Shown here: one piece after another, positions 52,855-61,370 of the stretch
Layout of the letters: each line of letters starts with the position of its first letter
How positions within the stretch are numbered: position 1 is the first letter of the stretch
Assembly (NCBI RefSeq): GCF_014279595.1
Contig: NZ_CP047943.1
Location: forward strand, 1,612,001 to 1,676,000
DNA length: 64,000 nucleotides
Direction: 5' to 3'
Source: Synechococcus sp. RS9909
Lineage (GTDB): Bacteria; Cyanobacteriota; Cyanobacteriia; PCC-6307; Cyanobiaceae
Program-made: the position numbers and the translations under genes
Notes under the pieces: model-generated
Seen by the model: only the letters and a program-made list of their open reading frames with translations
Databases searched by the model: none
What the model was told of the DNA's origin: nothing

Positions 52855-53826
52855 TTAACCACCGAACGCCTTGATCAGATCGGCCACGTTGCGCCGCATC
52901 ACCACAAAATAGGTGTCCGGCTCACGGGCGGACACCTCGGAACCGGTGCCCAGGGGATCAAACACACTGATGGCAACACCCAGATCGTTCGCCAGGGCTC
53001 GATAGGAGGGCTGGTGCTCCTGGGGCTCGGAGAGCAACACCCTGATCTGCTGACGCTGCACGACCGCTGACAGCCGCTGCAGATCAGCGGGGCTCGGGTT
53101 CAGCTCCGGCACATCCACCAGGAAATCGGCCTTGAGCTTGTAGCGCTGGGCGAAGTAGGGGGCGAAATCGTGGAACGTAATGAAAGTCTTGCCTTGGTAA
53201 GGCTTCAGTTGGGTGGCGAATGCGTCGTTCAGCGCCCGCAGCTCTGCGGTGTAGGCCGCTGCATTGCGCCGGTAGCCCTCAGCGCAGCTCGGGTCGGCCT
53301 TGATCAGGCCATCTCGGATCGTTTCTACCTGCTCCACAGCCCGCAGCGGATCGAGCCAGATGTGGGGATTCACCTCCCCATGGCTATGGCCGTGGTCGTG
53401 GCCGTGCTCCTTGTCGTGGTCGTGCTCTTCAGGGGAGTCGATGGTGGCAATGCCGCGGCTGGAATCAATCACCACCAGCTCGCTGTTGCCAGCCGAGGCC
53501 ACCAGCTTGTCGAGAAAGGCTTCCATCCCCAGCCCGTTTTTGACGAGCACCCGGGCCTGGCGCAGCGCCGCCAGATCTCCTGGCTTGGCCTGGAAGTCGT
53601 GGGGGCCCGTGGTGGGGGGGATCAAGGACTTGACCGTGGCGCAATCGCCGGCGACAGCGCGGGTGAACAGGGTGATCGGCAGGAAGGTGGTGACCACCGG
53701 GAGCTTCGAGGGGGTTCCGGCCGATGGCTCCGAGCGAGGGGTGACGCCGCAGGCCGTCATCACACCGGCGAGGAGCACTGCAGCAGAGCAGCGCCAGACA
53801 CGGGGGATCAGCGACACAGCAGCCAT
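52855..53826 (-). CDS. znuA: Zinc-binding lipoprotein with His-rich loop (second locus)
   Basis: This 323-residue periplasmic zinc capture protein starts at ATG 53826. A lipoprotein signal is likely (AAVLLAGVMTACGV). Ligand regions are TGPHDFQAKPGDL, NPHIWLDP and ITFHDFAPYFAQRY, with the mobile loop EEHDHDKEHGHDHGHSHGEV between. This classic form contrasts with the loop-less ZnuA at 33386. It leads the operon and carries a Zur-like box right at its start. Confidence 0.94.
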   Translation of the reverse strand: MAAVSLIPRVWRCSAAVLLAGVMTACGVTPRSEPSAGTPSKLPVVTTFLPITLFTRAVAGDCATVKSLIPPTTGPHDFQAKPGDLAALRQARVLVKNGLGMEAFLDKLVASAGNSELVVIDSSRGIATIDSPEEHDHDKEHGHDHGHSHGEVNPHIWLDPLRAVEQVETIRDGLIKADPSCAEGYRRNAAAYTAELRALNDAFATQLKPYQGKTFITFHDFAPYFAQRYKLKADFLVDVPELNPSPADLQRLSAVVQRQQIRVLLSEPQEHQPSYRALANDLGVAISVFDPLGTGSEVSAREPDTYFVVMRRNVADLIKAFGG

Positions 53827-53832
53827 GGCAGC

Positions 53833-53845
53833 GATAATCGTTCTC
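53833..53845 (-). promoter_or_regulatory. Zur-like box between znuA and porin
   Basis: GATAATCGTTCTC (in the znuA direction GAGAACGATTATC) is a near-palindrome matching the box at 33348 in 12 of 13 bases, placed 7 bp before the znuA ATG and 44 bp before the divergent porin. It may control both. Confidence 0.65.
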
Positions 53846-53888
53846 AGCCTAATCTCCTGTCGAGCGATTTCTGTGTGAGGGCCTCTGA

Positions 53889-55547
53889 ATGAACATCTTC
53901 CAGCACCTGCTGGTGGCGCCTGCAGCCCTGGGCCTGCTGGCTCCACTGGCTGTTGACGCCAGCAAACCCGCGAGCGCCGCTGAGCTGAACGCTAGACCGC
54001 TAAACATCCGTGGCGTTTCCGACTACGCCAGCAGCTCGTCACCCAACAGCCGGTCATCCAACAGCCTCGAGCAGGTCACCAGCATCACCCAGTTTTCTGA
54101 CGTTTATCCGACCGACTGGGCCTACCAGGCTCTGAGCAACCTGATCGAGCGCTATGGCTGCGTTGCCGGATATCCCAACGGCACCTACCGCGGTCAGCGC
54201 GCCATGACCCGCTTTGAAGCGGCCGCCCTGCTGAACGCCTGTCTCGATCGCGTCACCGAAGTGACCGATGAGCTCAAGCGCCTGATCAAGGAATTCGAGA
54301 AGGAACTCGCCATCCTCAAGGGCCGCGTCGATGGCCTCGAAGCCAACGTGGGCGAACTGGAAGCAACCCAGTTCTCCACCACCACCAAGCTGTCAGGGCA
54401 GACCACCTTTGTGGTGGGTGCCAACAGCTTTGGGGGGAATGCCAAGGGAATCCTGGATGAAGCCAATGCCACCCGAGCGAACAAGGACTACGGAGCCACC
54501 AGCTTCAACTACGACCAACAGCTGGTCTTCAACACCAGCTTCACCGGCAAAGACAACCTGATCGCCGTGCTGCGCGCCGGCAACTTCGATGGTGGCACCA
54601 ATGCCTTCGGCGGCGGTGGTCCGAGCCCACTCTCCCAGCTCGAAGTCGCCTTCCAGGAGGGAGACACGCCGAATTTTGTCGTGATCGACAAGCTCTTTTA
54701 CACCTTCCCTCTCGGTGACACCATCGTGCTGACGGCTGGCGGCAGCGTTGGCCAGGAAGACATGCTTGGCATCTGGCCCAGCGTGTATCCCAGCAGCACC
54801 GTGCTCGATGTGCTCACCCTCAACGGGGCGCCAGCGGCCTACAACAAAAACCTGGGAGCAGGCGCCGGCATCACCTGGACCACCAACGGCTTCAGCGTCA
54901 CCGCCAACTATGTGGCCGCCAATGGCAACAGCAGCAACCCCAACGAAGGCGGCATCGCCACCAACGGATCGGGCGGAACCGGCACCGTGCAGATCGGCTA
55001 CCAGAGCGACACCTGGGGACTGGCCGCTCTCTATTCGTCGATCCAGAACGGGAACGACATCATTGTGTACGGCACCACCTTTGCTCTGGAGAGCTTCACC
55101 AACAAAGGCACCACCTCAGCCTTTGCCCTCAGCGGCTACTGGCAACCGGAAGAGAGCGGCTGGGTGCCCTCCATCAGCGCCGGCTGGGGCATCAACTCCA
55201 CCTCCTACAACGGCAGCGTTTACAACGATCCGAGTGTGGATGCCAGCCGCTTGGTCACCACCAGCCAATCCTGGAGTGTGGGGCTCAACTGGACCGACGT
55301 GTTCATCCGAGGCAACAACGCCGGCATGGCTGTCGGCCAACCGGTGTTCGCAACTGCCCTGGAATCCGGGGACACACCACGCGACGGCAATTATGTGTGG
55401 GAGTGGTGGTATCAGTTCCAGGTGACGGACAACATCAGCATCACCCCCGCACTCTTCTATCTGTCTCGTCCTTACGGCCAGGACACACCCACTGGCGACA
55501 CGTTCAACCAGTTCGGTGGCTTGGTGAAAACCCAGTTCCTGTTCTGA
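53889..55547 (+). CDS. SLH-domain outer-membrane porin (Som/OprB type)
   Basis: This 552-residue cyanobacterial porin has a signal peptide to about residue 36, an SLH domain (TSITQFSDVYPTDWAYQALS, ERYGCVAGYPNGTYRGQRAM), a coiled coil (KRLIKEFEKELAILKGRVDG) and a C-terminal barrel ending in VKTQFLF. Such porins pass ions and small solutes and tie the outer membrane to peptidoglycan. Sharing a Zur-like box with znuA suggests this copy could be zinc-responsive (inferred). Confidence 0.92.
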   Translation: MNIFQHLLVAPAALGLLAPLAVDASKPASAAELNARPLNIRGVSDYASSSSPNSRSSNSLEQVTSITQFSDVYPTDWAYQALSNLIERYGCVAGYPNGTYRGQRAMTRFEAAALLNACLDRVTEVTDELKRLIKEFEKELAILKGRVDGLEANVGELEATQFSTTTKLSGQTTFVVGANSFGGNAKGILDEANATRANKDYGATSFNYDQQLVFNTSFTGKDNLIAVLRAGNFDGGTNAFGGGGPSPLSQLEVAFQEGDTPNFVVIDKLFYTFPLGDTIVLTAGGSVGQEDMLGIWPSVYPSSTVLDVLTLNGAPAAYNKNLGAGAGITWTTNGFSVTANYVAANGNSSNPNEGGIATNGSGGTGTVQIGYQSDTWGLAALYSSIQNGNDIIVYGTTFALESFTNKGTTSAFALSGYWQPEESGWVPSISAGWGINSTSYNGSVYNDPSVDASRLVTTSQSWSVGLNWTDVFIRGNNAGMAVGQPVFATALESGDTPRDGNYVWEWWYQFQVTDNISITPALFYLSRPYGQDTPTGDTFNQFGGLVKTQFLF

Positions 55548-55553
55548 GCAGGC

Positions 55554-55895
55554 TCAGGTCCAGCCGTTGCCTGCCTGCTGCTCCACATAGGCCGCCACAT
55601 CGGCAATGTCGGTGTCGCTCAGCTTGCCGAGGAAGGAGGGCATGGCGTTTTTGCCTTTGGTCACCTGGGCGGCAATCGCTGCTTCGTGACCTTCGCCATA
55701 GCCGCTGAGGTAGGCATCCAGATCGGCCTGCTTCAGGGTGCGCTCCGCATTCACCACGTTGCCGCCACCGATATGGCAGGCCGCACAGTTGGCGGAGAAG
55801 ATCTGGGCACCATGGGCGGCATCGGCCGCGAACGCAGCCACGGGTGAAAGGAGACCGATCAGAAGGGCCAGGGCGGCACCGAGCAGAACACGCAT
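55554..55895 (-). CDS. petJ: Cytochrome c6
   Basis: This 113-residue lumenal electron carrier moves electrons from cytochrome b6f to photosystem I or oxidase. A signal peptide ([20 protein letters not shown]) precedes the heme site [10 protein letters not shown]; the axial Met is in [15 protein letters not shown] at 55895 is used; ATG at 55919 is also possible. A small CTGAGC/GCTCAG hairpin spans its 3' end and that of the porin. It is one of two petJ genes here. Confidence 0.93.
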   Translation of the reverse strand: MRVLLGAALALLIGLLSPVAAFAADAAHGAQIFSANCAACHIGGGNVVNAERTLKQADLDAYLSGYGEGHEAAIAAQVTKGKNAMPSFLGKLSDTDIADVAAYVEQQAGNGWT

Positions 55896-56070
55896 GGGTG
55901 AAATGAAAACCGGGTTCATTGTCACGCCCGCACGGCGCGGAAGCAGCTGCGCAAGCCGATGCCGTGATGAAGTGTCACCACGGGCAGCCCGGGACCCCAG
56001 CTCGGGGCATCCGCTGCGTTGCCGCATCTAACGTCATGCAGCACAAGGGTTCCCGCAGGGCTGAACGTTG

Positions 56071-56427
56071 ATGGCTGCGATCCGGCTCCTGGAACTGTTG
56101 ATCTTGCTCACGGCCCTGATCGGCTTCTGCGGGCTGCTGCTGCGCAAAAACCTGATCCAGAAAGTGCTGGCGATGGATGTGCTCGGCAGCGCCGTGGTCG
56201 CCCTTTTTGTGCTGCTGGCTGCCCGCACCGGACTGCGCAGTCCGATCCTCCCCACGGCCGACCAACCCCTCACCCAGGCCCTGCTGCAGAACGCCGACCC
56301 GATTCCCCAGGCGGTGATCCTCACGGCCATCGTGATCGGCCTTTCGATTCAGGCCCTGCTGCTGGTGGTGATCAGCCGCCTGTCGGCTGTGGATCCCTGC
56401 CTGGAACCGGAGAGCTTTGAAGAATGA
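56071..56427 (+). CDS. mrpC: Mrp cation/proton antiporter subunit C
   Basis: This 118-residue NuoK-like membrane subunit has three helices (LLILLTALIGFCGLLLRKNL, VLAMDVLGSAVVALFVLLAA, AVILTAIVIGLSIQALLLVV). It is first in a tightly overlapping Mrp operon that exports Na+ (or other cations) in exchange for protons. The cyanobacterial version is implicated in salt and pH tolerance in other species. ATG at 56071 is used. Confidence 0.88.
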   Translation: MAAIRLLELLILLTALIGFCGLLLRKNLIQKVLAMDVLGSAVVALFVLLAARTGLRSPILPTADQPLTQALLQNADPIPQAVILTAIVIGLSIQALLLVVISRLSAVDPCLEPESFEE

Positions 56428-57926
56428 GCCCACTTGCTCTCCCCATCACCGCCCTGCTGGGCCCCTACCTGGCCGCCTTTCTCAATGCCCTGCTGCCCTT
56501 CCTGGGGCGGCCCTTGTTGCTCGCCTGCAGCCTCAGCAGTGCCGGGCTTGGCCTGAAGGCGATCCTCAGCAGCAGCCCGCAGCTGCTGGCCTGGCTCGGC
56601 CCCCTCGGCGTGAAGCTGTCCATCGACCCTCTGGCGGGTTGGTTTCTGCTTCTCGATGGCCTGGTGTTTTGCGCCGTGTTGCTCGATGGCTGGAGCCGAC
56701 CGCAACGGGCCAGCCAACTCACCCTGATGCTCGTGCTGCTGGGTGGCCTTGGCGGTGCCGCGGTGGTGACCGACCTGATCAGCCTTTACGTGACCCTGGA
56801 GGTGATCAGCATCGCCGCCTTTCTGCTCATCCTCTCCGAAACCGACACCAACCTCTGGATCGGCCTGCGCTATCTGCTGTTCGGCAACACTGCCATGACC
56901 CTCTACCTGGTGGGTGCAGCCTTGCTCTATGCCCAGACGGAAAGCTTCGGCCTCAGCGAGGCCGCCTCGCTGCCCCTCTGTGCCGGGCACGTGTTCCTGC
57001 TGATCGGCCTTTTCACCAAGGGAGGCCTGTTCCTGAACGGGTTCTGGCTGCCTGCCACCCATGCGGCAGCCGCAGCACCGATCTCAGCCCTGCTTTCAGG
57101 CTCGGTCGTGACCGCCGGGGTGATCCCCCTGGTGCGCTTCAGCCTCCTGAATGAGCCGCTGGCCCTGCGCATCGGCACGGTGGGATTGGCCAGTGCTCTG
57201 CTCGGTGTGATCGCCGGTCTGATCTGCACCGATGTGAAGCGGTTACTGGCCTGGAGCACCCTGTCGCAGATGGGATTGCTGGTGTTGATGCCCGCCAGCG
57301 CCGGCCTCTTCGGCCTGGCCCATGGGCTGGCCAAGGCCGCGCTCTTTCTCAGTTGCCGCCAGCTGCCCACCCGGGCGCTGGCCCACTGGAACCTCGGGAA
57401 CTGCCGCCCGGATCAGCGTCTCGCCTTCTGGCTTGCCCCCCTCTCCCTCGCCGGTCTGCCGCCCCTGATCGGCGCCCTGGCCAAAACCGGCACTCCCTCC
57501 CTCGCCGGCCCCTGGCTCGCGCCCCTGCTCAGCCTGATCGCGATCCTGGCGATCGCGGCGTATGCCCGTCTCTGGAGCCGGGGCGGCGCAGCCGACGCGC
57601 CGGGGGAGCTGGCCCTAGTGACCGCCGCAGGCGACCGGGGCTGGTCGGCGGGAGTGGTGCTGCTGCTGGCGCTGTTGTGGCTGCCCCTGCTCCGGCCCAC
57701 CTCCCTCACCCCCCTGCTGTTGCCCACCAAGTGGCTCTGGCTCGGCGCGAACCTGGCAGCAGGCCTGCTGCTCCATCAGCTGCTGCAGCACCAACGCCAG
57801 GCTCCAACCGGCACTCCCAGCACCGCCCCTCCTTTTGTGCTCGAACGCCTGGAACACCTGATCGGAGGGCTGGGCTTGATGGGCAGCGGCCTGCTCCTGA
57901 GCCTGCCGGGAGGGTGGCCGCGATGA
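56424..57926 (+). CDS. mrpD: Mrp antiporter subunit D (NuoM/N-like)
   Basis: This 500-residue proton-channel subunit has about 14 helices. The conserved Glu and Lys of complex I antiporter-like subunits are suggested by TLEVISIAAFLLILSE, IGLFTKGGLFLNGFWLP, DVKRLLAWSTLSQMG and LFGLAHGLAKAALFLSC. It overlaps mrpC by 4 bp. With no full MrpA in this cluster it is the only large antiporter-like subunit here. Confidence 0.92.
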   Translation: MSPLALPITALLGPYLAAFLNALLPFLGRPLLLACSLSSAGLGLKAILSSSPQLLAWLGPLGVKLSIDPLAGWFLLLDGLVFCAVLLDGWSRPQRASQLTLMLVLLGGLGGAAVVTDLISLYVTLEVISIAAFLLILSETDTNLWIGLRYLLFGNTAMTLYLVGAALLYAQTESFGLSEAASLPLCAGHVFLLIGLFTKGGLFLNGFWLPATHAAAAAPISALLSGSVVTAGVIPLVRFSLLNEPLALRIGTVGLASALLGVIAGLICTDVKRLLAWSTLSQMGLLVLMPASAGLFGLAHGLAKAALFLSCRQLPTRALAHWNLGNCRPDQRLAFWLAPLSLAGLPPLIGALAKTGTPSLAGPWLAPLLSLIAILAIAAYARLWSRGGAADAPGELALVTAAGDRGWSAGVVLLLALLWLPLLRPTSLTPLLLPTKWLWLGANLAAGLLLHQLLQHQRQAPTGTPSTAPPFVLERLEHLIGGLGLMGSGLLLSLPGGWPR

Positions 57927-58333
57927 CCTGGTTGCTCAGCTGCCTCTTCCGCCTGCTGCTCTGGTTTCTGCTCACCGGCGATCGCTCCGGCCTGAACCTG
58001 CTCATCGGCGCGATCGTGACCGTGTTGTTGCCCCAACGGCGCGGACGCAGCGATCTGCTGTCCTTGCTGCGGGCGCTGGTTCAGGCGGTCGCCGCCATCC
58101 CCCATGCCTATGCCGAAGCCTTTCGGCTGATGCTGGCGCCGGCGGAAACGGAACAGTGGCTGGAGCGGCCCTCAAGCGGCACCCGCACCGCGGCAGCGAT
58201 CTTCCTTGAGGTGTTTGCGATCACGCTCACGCCCTTCACCCTGGTGCTCGGGGTCAGCGCCGGGCCCGATGGCCCCACCTACCGCATCCATCAGCTGCAG
58301 CCGAGCAGCGGCCTCGAGGAGCAGGAACCATGA
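57923..58333 (+). CDS. mrpE: Mrp antiporter subunit E
   Basis: This 136-residue membrane subunit opens WLLSCLFRLLLWFLLTGD and has the family's second half around SGTRTAAAIFLEVFAITLTP with a late LVLGVSAGPDGPTYRIH. Overlaps of 4 bp on both sides show a compact operon. Confidence 0.85.
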   Translation: MTWLLSCLFRLLLWFLLTGDRSGLNLLIGAIVTVLLPQRRGRSDLLSLLRALVQAVAAIPHAYAEAFRLMLAPAETEQWLERPSSGTRTAAAIFLEVFAITLTPFTLVLGVSAGPDGPTYRIHQLQPSSGLEEQEP

Positions 58334-58578
58334 CGCTGCTGCTCTGGGGCATGGTGCTGGCCCTGCTGGTGCCGATCACGGTGATGGTGCGACCGATTCC
58401 CGCCTGGGATCGATTAGCGGCCTTCGCCAGCGTGTCAACCAAGGTGGCGATGATCATCCTGGTGGTGGCGGTGATCCGGGACGAGCGGATGCTCGCCCTG
58501 GTGGGTGCGATCGCCCTCAGCGCCGGCAACGCCGGCATGATGCTGCTCGCCCATCTGCTGCGGGAGGTGGAAACCTGA
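58330..58578 (+). CDS. mrpF: Mrp antiporter subunit F
   Basis: This 82-residue subunit has three helices; VMVRPIPAWDRLAAFASVST carries the conserved Pro and Asp of the family. The stop TGATG overlaps the next start. Confidence 0.87.
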   Translation: MTLLLWGMVLALLVPITVMVRPIPAWDRLAAFASVSTKVAMIILVVAVIRDERMLALVGAIALSAGNAGMMLLAHLLREVET

Positions 58579-58862
58579 TGCACGCCTGGCTCCATCCCCT
58601 CAGCCTGTTCCTGCTCAGCCTCGGCCTGCTGATGTGGTTCTGGGGCACCTGGCCCCTGCTGCAGCAGCGCAGCCTGCTGGTGAAGCTGCATCGCCTCTCG
58701 GTGGCCGACACACTTGGCTCGGCCCTGATGCTCGCAGGCCTCTGGCTGCGCCGCGCTGATCTCTGGCCCCTGCTGCTGCTGGCGCTGATCGGCCTGATGC
58801 TCTGGAACACGATCTTCGGCTACGTGCTCGCCAGCTCCTCCCAGACCCCCCGAAGCCGATGA
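58578..58862 (+). CDS. mrpG: Mrp antiporter subunit G
   Basis: This 94-residue subunit has three helices and the conserved LLVKLHRLSVADTLGSALML. ATG at 58578 overlaps the mrpF stop by one base. Confidence 0.87.
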   Translation: MHAWLHPLSLFLLSLGLLMWFWGTWPLLQQRSLLVKLHRLSVADTLGSALMLAGLWLRRADLWPLLLLALIGLMLWNTIFGYVLASSSQTPRSR

Positions 58863-59383
58863 CGACCTCGCTCAGCCTGCAGGGACAGCTGGATGTGCTG
58901 CTGCCGATCACGGCCCTGCTTCCCCTCTGTGCCCTGCTGTTGGTGAGTCAGTCGAGCCCGTGGCAGAGCCTGATGCTGCGCGGCATTCTCGGCTCCCTCT
59001 CCACCATGCTCTACGCCCTGCTCGGCGCCGTGGATGTAGCCCTCACCGAAGCCCTGGTGGGCACCTTGCTCTCCACCACCCTCTACGCGGTGGCGATGCG
59101 CTCCTCGATGACCCTGCGCCTCGATGACCGGCGCCAGCAAGCCGGCAGCGAAGACGAGGAGTTGCTGCAGTGGATCAGCCCCCTGCATCTCCGGCTCCGG
59201 CTGATGACCAGCGCCGACAACATCAGCGGCCAGACCAGGGTGCGTCATGGCTGGCTCGAGGAGGGCCGCACCCTGGTGCTCACCCGGGCCGCCCTGGCAC
59301 GACGCCTGCGGAACTCACCGGGATTCGAACGCTGGCAGGCCCTTGGCGGCAGCCTCCGCCTCCAGGAGGACGCAACAGCATGA
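58859..59383 (+). CDS. MrpA C-terminal-like / DUF4040 (MbhD) subunit
   Basis: This is a 174-residue protein. Its first 85 residues match the MbhD/DUF4040 region that in MrpA lies at the C-terminus (LSTMLYALLGAVDVALTEAL). The second half is soluble (WISPLHLRLRLMTSADNISG onward) and unfamiliar, perhaps a regulatory tail. It is a split MrpA-like piece; the NuoL-like part is absent from the operon. Confidence 0.75.
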   Translation: MTTSLSLQGQLDVLLPITALLPLCALLLVSQSSPWQSLMLRGILGSLSTMLYALLGAVDVALTEALVGTLLSTTLYAVAMRSSMTLRLDDRRQQAGSEDEELLQWISPLHLRLRLMTSADNISGQTRVRHGWLEEGRTLVLTRAALARRLRNSPGFERWQALGGSLRLQEDATA

Positions 59384-60045
59384 ACTGGATCTGGATCTAT
59401 CTGCTGGCTGCGATCGCCCTGTTCGCGGCCCCCCTGCAGAGCGCACTGCCTTCGGTGGATGGCATCACCACCACGATCGAAACGATCCGGCAACAGACCG
59501 GGGTGCCCAATCTCGTGTCGGGGGTGATCCTGCAGACCCGCCTGTTCGACACGGTGGCGGAAGTGGTGGTGTTCACCCTGGCCGCCAGCGGCGTGCGCCA
59601 GGTGCTGAGCGGCGAACCCCAGCGCCTGAGGGTGCGTGGCATGGTGGATGCGCCATCGCGGGTGCTCTGCGAGGTGGGATCCACCGTGGCCGCCCTGATC
59701 GCCGTGGAACTGGCCCTGCGTGGTCACCTCAGCCCCGGCGGCGGCTTCGCGGCAGGCGTGGCGGGCGGCACCGCGATCGGCCTGCTGTTGATCAGCGGCG
59801 GCGCCGAACGCTACGAAGAGATCTATCTGCGCTGGCGGGCCGATTGGCTCGAAAAAGTTGCCGTGGTGGTGTTCATCCTGATCGCCGCGGCCTCCCTGGC
59901 CGGGCTCGACCTGCCCCAGGGGCGTTTCGGTGCCCTGTTCAGCGGCGGCTGGATCCCGCTGCTCAACGCCCTGGTGGCCATCAAGGTGACCCTCGGCTCC
60001 TGGGCGATGATTCAGCGACTGGTGCGGCACCGCGGCTTGCTTTAA
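59380..60045 (+). CDS. mrpB: Mrp antiporter subunit B-like (with MbhE/MnhB domains)
   Basis: This is a 221-residue subunit. The first helices and SALPSVDGITTTIETIRQQT precede the MnhB domain with ALRGHLSPGGGFAAGVAGGT, whose Pro-Gly-Gly-Gly-Phe is diagnostic. The end HRGLL meets the convergent gene at 60042 with a 4-bp overlap. It is the last gene of the operon. Confidence 0.87.
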   Translation: MNWIWIYLLAAIALFAAPLQSALPSVDGITTTIETIRQQTGVPNLVSGVILQTRLFDTVAEVVVFTLAASGVRQVLSGEPQRLRVRGMVDAPSRVLCEVGSTVAALIAVELALRGHLSPGGGFAAGVAGGTAIGLLLISGGAERYEEIYLRWRADWLEKVAVVVFILIAAASLAGLDLPQGRFGALFSGGWIPLLNALVAIKVTLGSWAMIQRLVRHRGLL

Positions 60046-61370
60046 GGCAGCCAGCGGGCCAACGCCACCGGGGAATCGAGCACGTTGAGCTGGAGCCCCG
60101 CCAGCTTCACCAAGGCCGGTTGGGCCGCTCCCTGTGGGCCCTTGCGCAGGGTGAGCAACAGCTGTTGCCCCACCGGATCGAAGCCAAGGGATGCACCGCT
60201 CTCCAGCGACCATGGCGCCAGAGAACGCCGAGCCTGCACCGTTCCCTGCGCATCCAGCTGCAGCAGGGTATCCGTGCCCTGCCCGCCCCCCTCGCGCAGC
60301 ACCACCCAGATGCGGGTGCCCATCGCATCACAGCTGGCCGCCATCACCGCCTGCTCCCCCAACCAGAGCTGCCGGGGAGCCTGCGACGGAATCACCAGCT
60401 CCAGGGAGCGCCGGTAGTCGGGCCAGTGACGCACCAACACGGCCCGTCCGGCACCACTGCAGAAGGCGCGCAGATCCCGGCTGCCAGGCAGGAGCTGCCG
60501 CCGCTCCGTGCCACCTTCCGCCGACTGCAGCGCCTCCAGCGAAGCCAGGGCCAGACCGTTATCGGTCGGCAGCACCACGGCGCCACCGCTCGGCAGCAGC
60601 TGCATCGTGCCGGAGGGTTGCACAGCGAGATCCACACGACGCCCAGTGCGCTCGCGCAGAGTCACCTGATCACTGTCTGGCTCCTGACCACCGGTCTGGA
60701 TCAGCAGATCCCCCTGGCGGTCGGCGCTCAGGTGCACAAACATCTGGGCAGGGGCTGTGAGCGGGACCGTCTGCCCCCGCACCGGAAACGCGGGACGCTC
60801 CGGGGCCGGCACCAGCGACCGGGGTTGCAACCGTTGCAGCCAACCCTGTTGATAGCCCTGGGCATCGGCGCTGACGTAGGCCACGCCAGCCCCCTGACCG
60901 AGAGGCTCCACCTGCAGGATGCGCGGATGCATGCCGCTGAGGGGCATCCAGGTGCCGTCATGGCGACGCAGCCGCAGTTGTTCCCCCTGGCGCGTGCGGG
61001 CCACCGCCAGCAGATGGGGGCGTGGATCCCACCACCAGGCCGTTGTGGGCAGAGCGAGGCCGCGGTTGTCGTCTCCGCCCAACTGAAGCCGCAAGGGCTG
61101 ACGCAGCGGCTGCTCCAGATCAAGCAGCAAACGCAGCAGCCGTTGCTCCCCCTGAAAGCGATGGGGACGGTCGGGCTGCAGCCGACTGTCCTGCAGCACG
61201 GACGCGAAGCGCATCGGTCGGCTGAAGCGCAGATCCAACGCTGCAGCAGCGGAATGCACCGGCGCCGGCGCGATGCTTTCCAGATGGGGCGGCTGGCGCA
61301 GCAGGAACTGCTGCTGGACGGTCGCCAGCCCGGCCGCACCGATCAGCAGAAGCCACAGCGTTCGTGTCAT
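60042..61370 (-). CDS. Exported conserved hypothetical with Ig-like N-terminus
   Basis: This 442-residue protein has a signal peptide or anchor (LWLLLIGAAGLATVQQQ) and a large beta-rich part, probably an SbsA/Ig-like domain near ALDLRFSRPMRFASV followed by propeller-like repeats. I do not recognise the family. It overlaps the TIGR03943 gene by 4 bp at its start, so it likely shares its transcript and envelope location. Confidence 0.75.
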   Translation of the reverse strand: MTRTLWLLLIGAAGLATVQQQFLLRQPPHLESIAPAPVHSAAAALDLRFSRPMRFASVLQDSRLQPDRPHRFQGEQRLLRLLLDLEQPLRQPLRLQLGGDDNRGLALPTTAWWWDPRPHLLAVARTRQGEQLRLRRHDGTWMPLSGMHPRILQVEPLGQGAGVAYVSADAQGYQQGWLQRLQPRSLVPAPERPAFPVRGQTVPLTAPAQMFVHLSADRQGDLLIQTGGQEPDSDQVTLRERTGRRVDLAVQPSGTMQLLPSGGAVVLPTDNGLALASLEALQSAEGGTERRQLLPGSRDLRAFCSGAGRAVLVRHWPDYRRSLELVIPSQAPRQLWLGEQAVMAASCDAMGTRIWVVLREGGGQGTDTLLQLDAQGTVQARRSLAPWSLESGASLGFDPVGQQLLLTLRKGPQGAAQPALVKLAGLQLNVLDSPVALARWLP

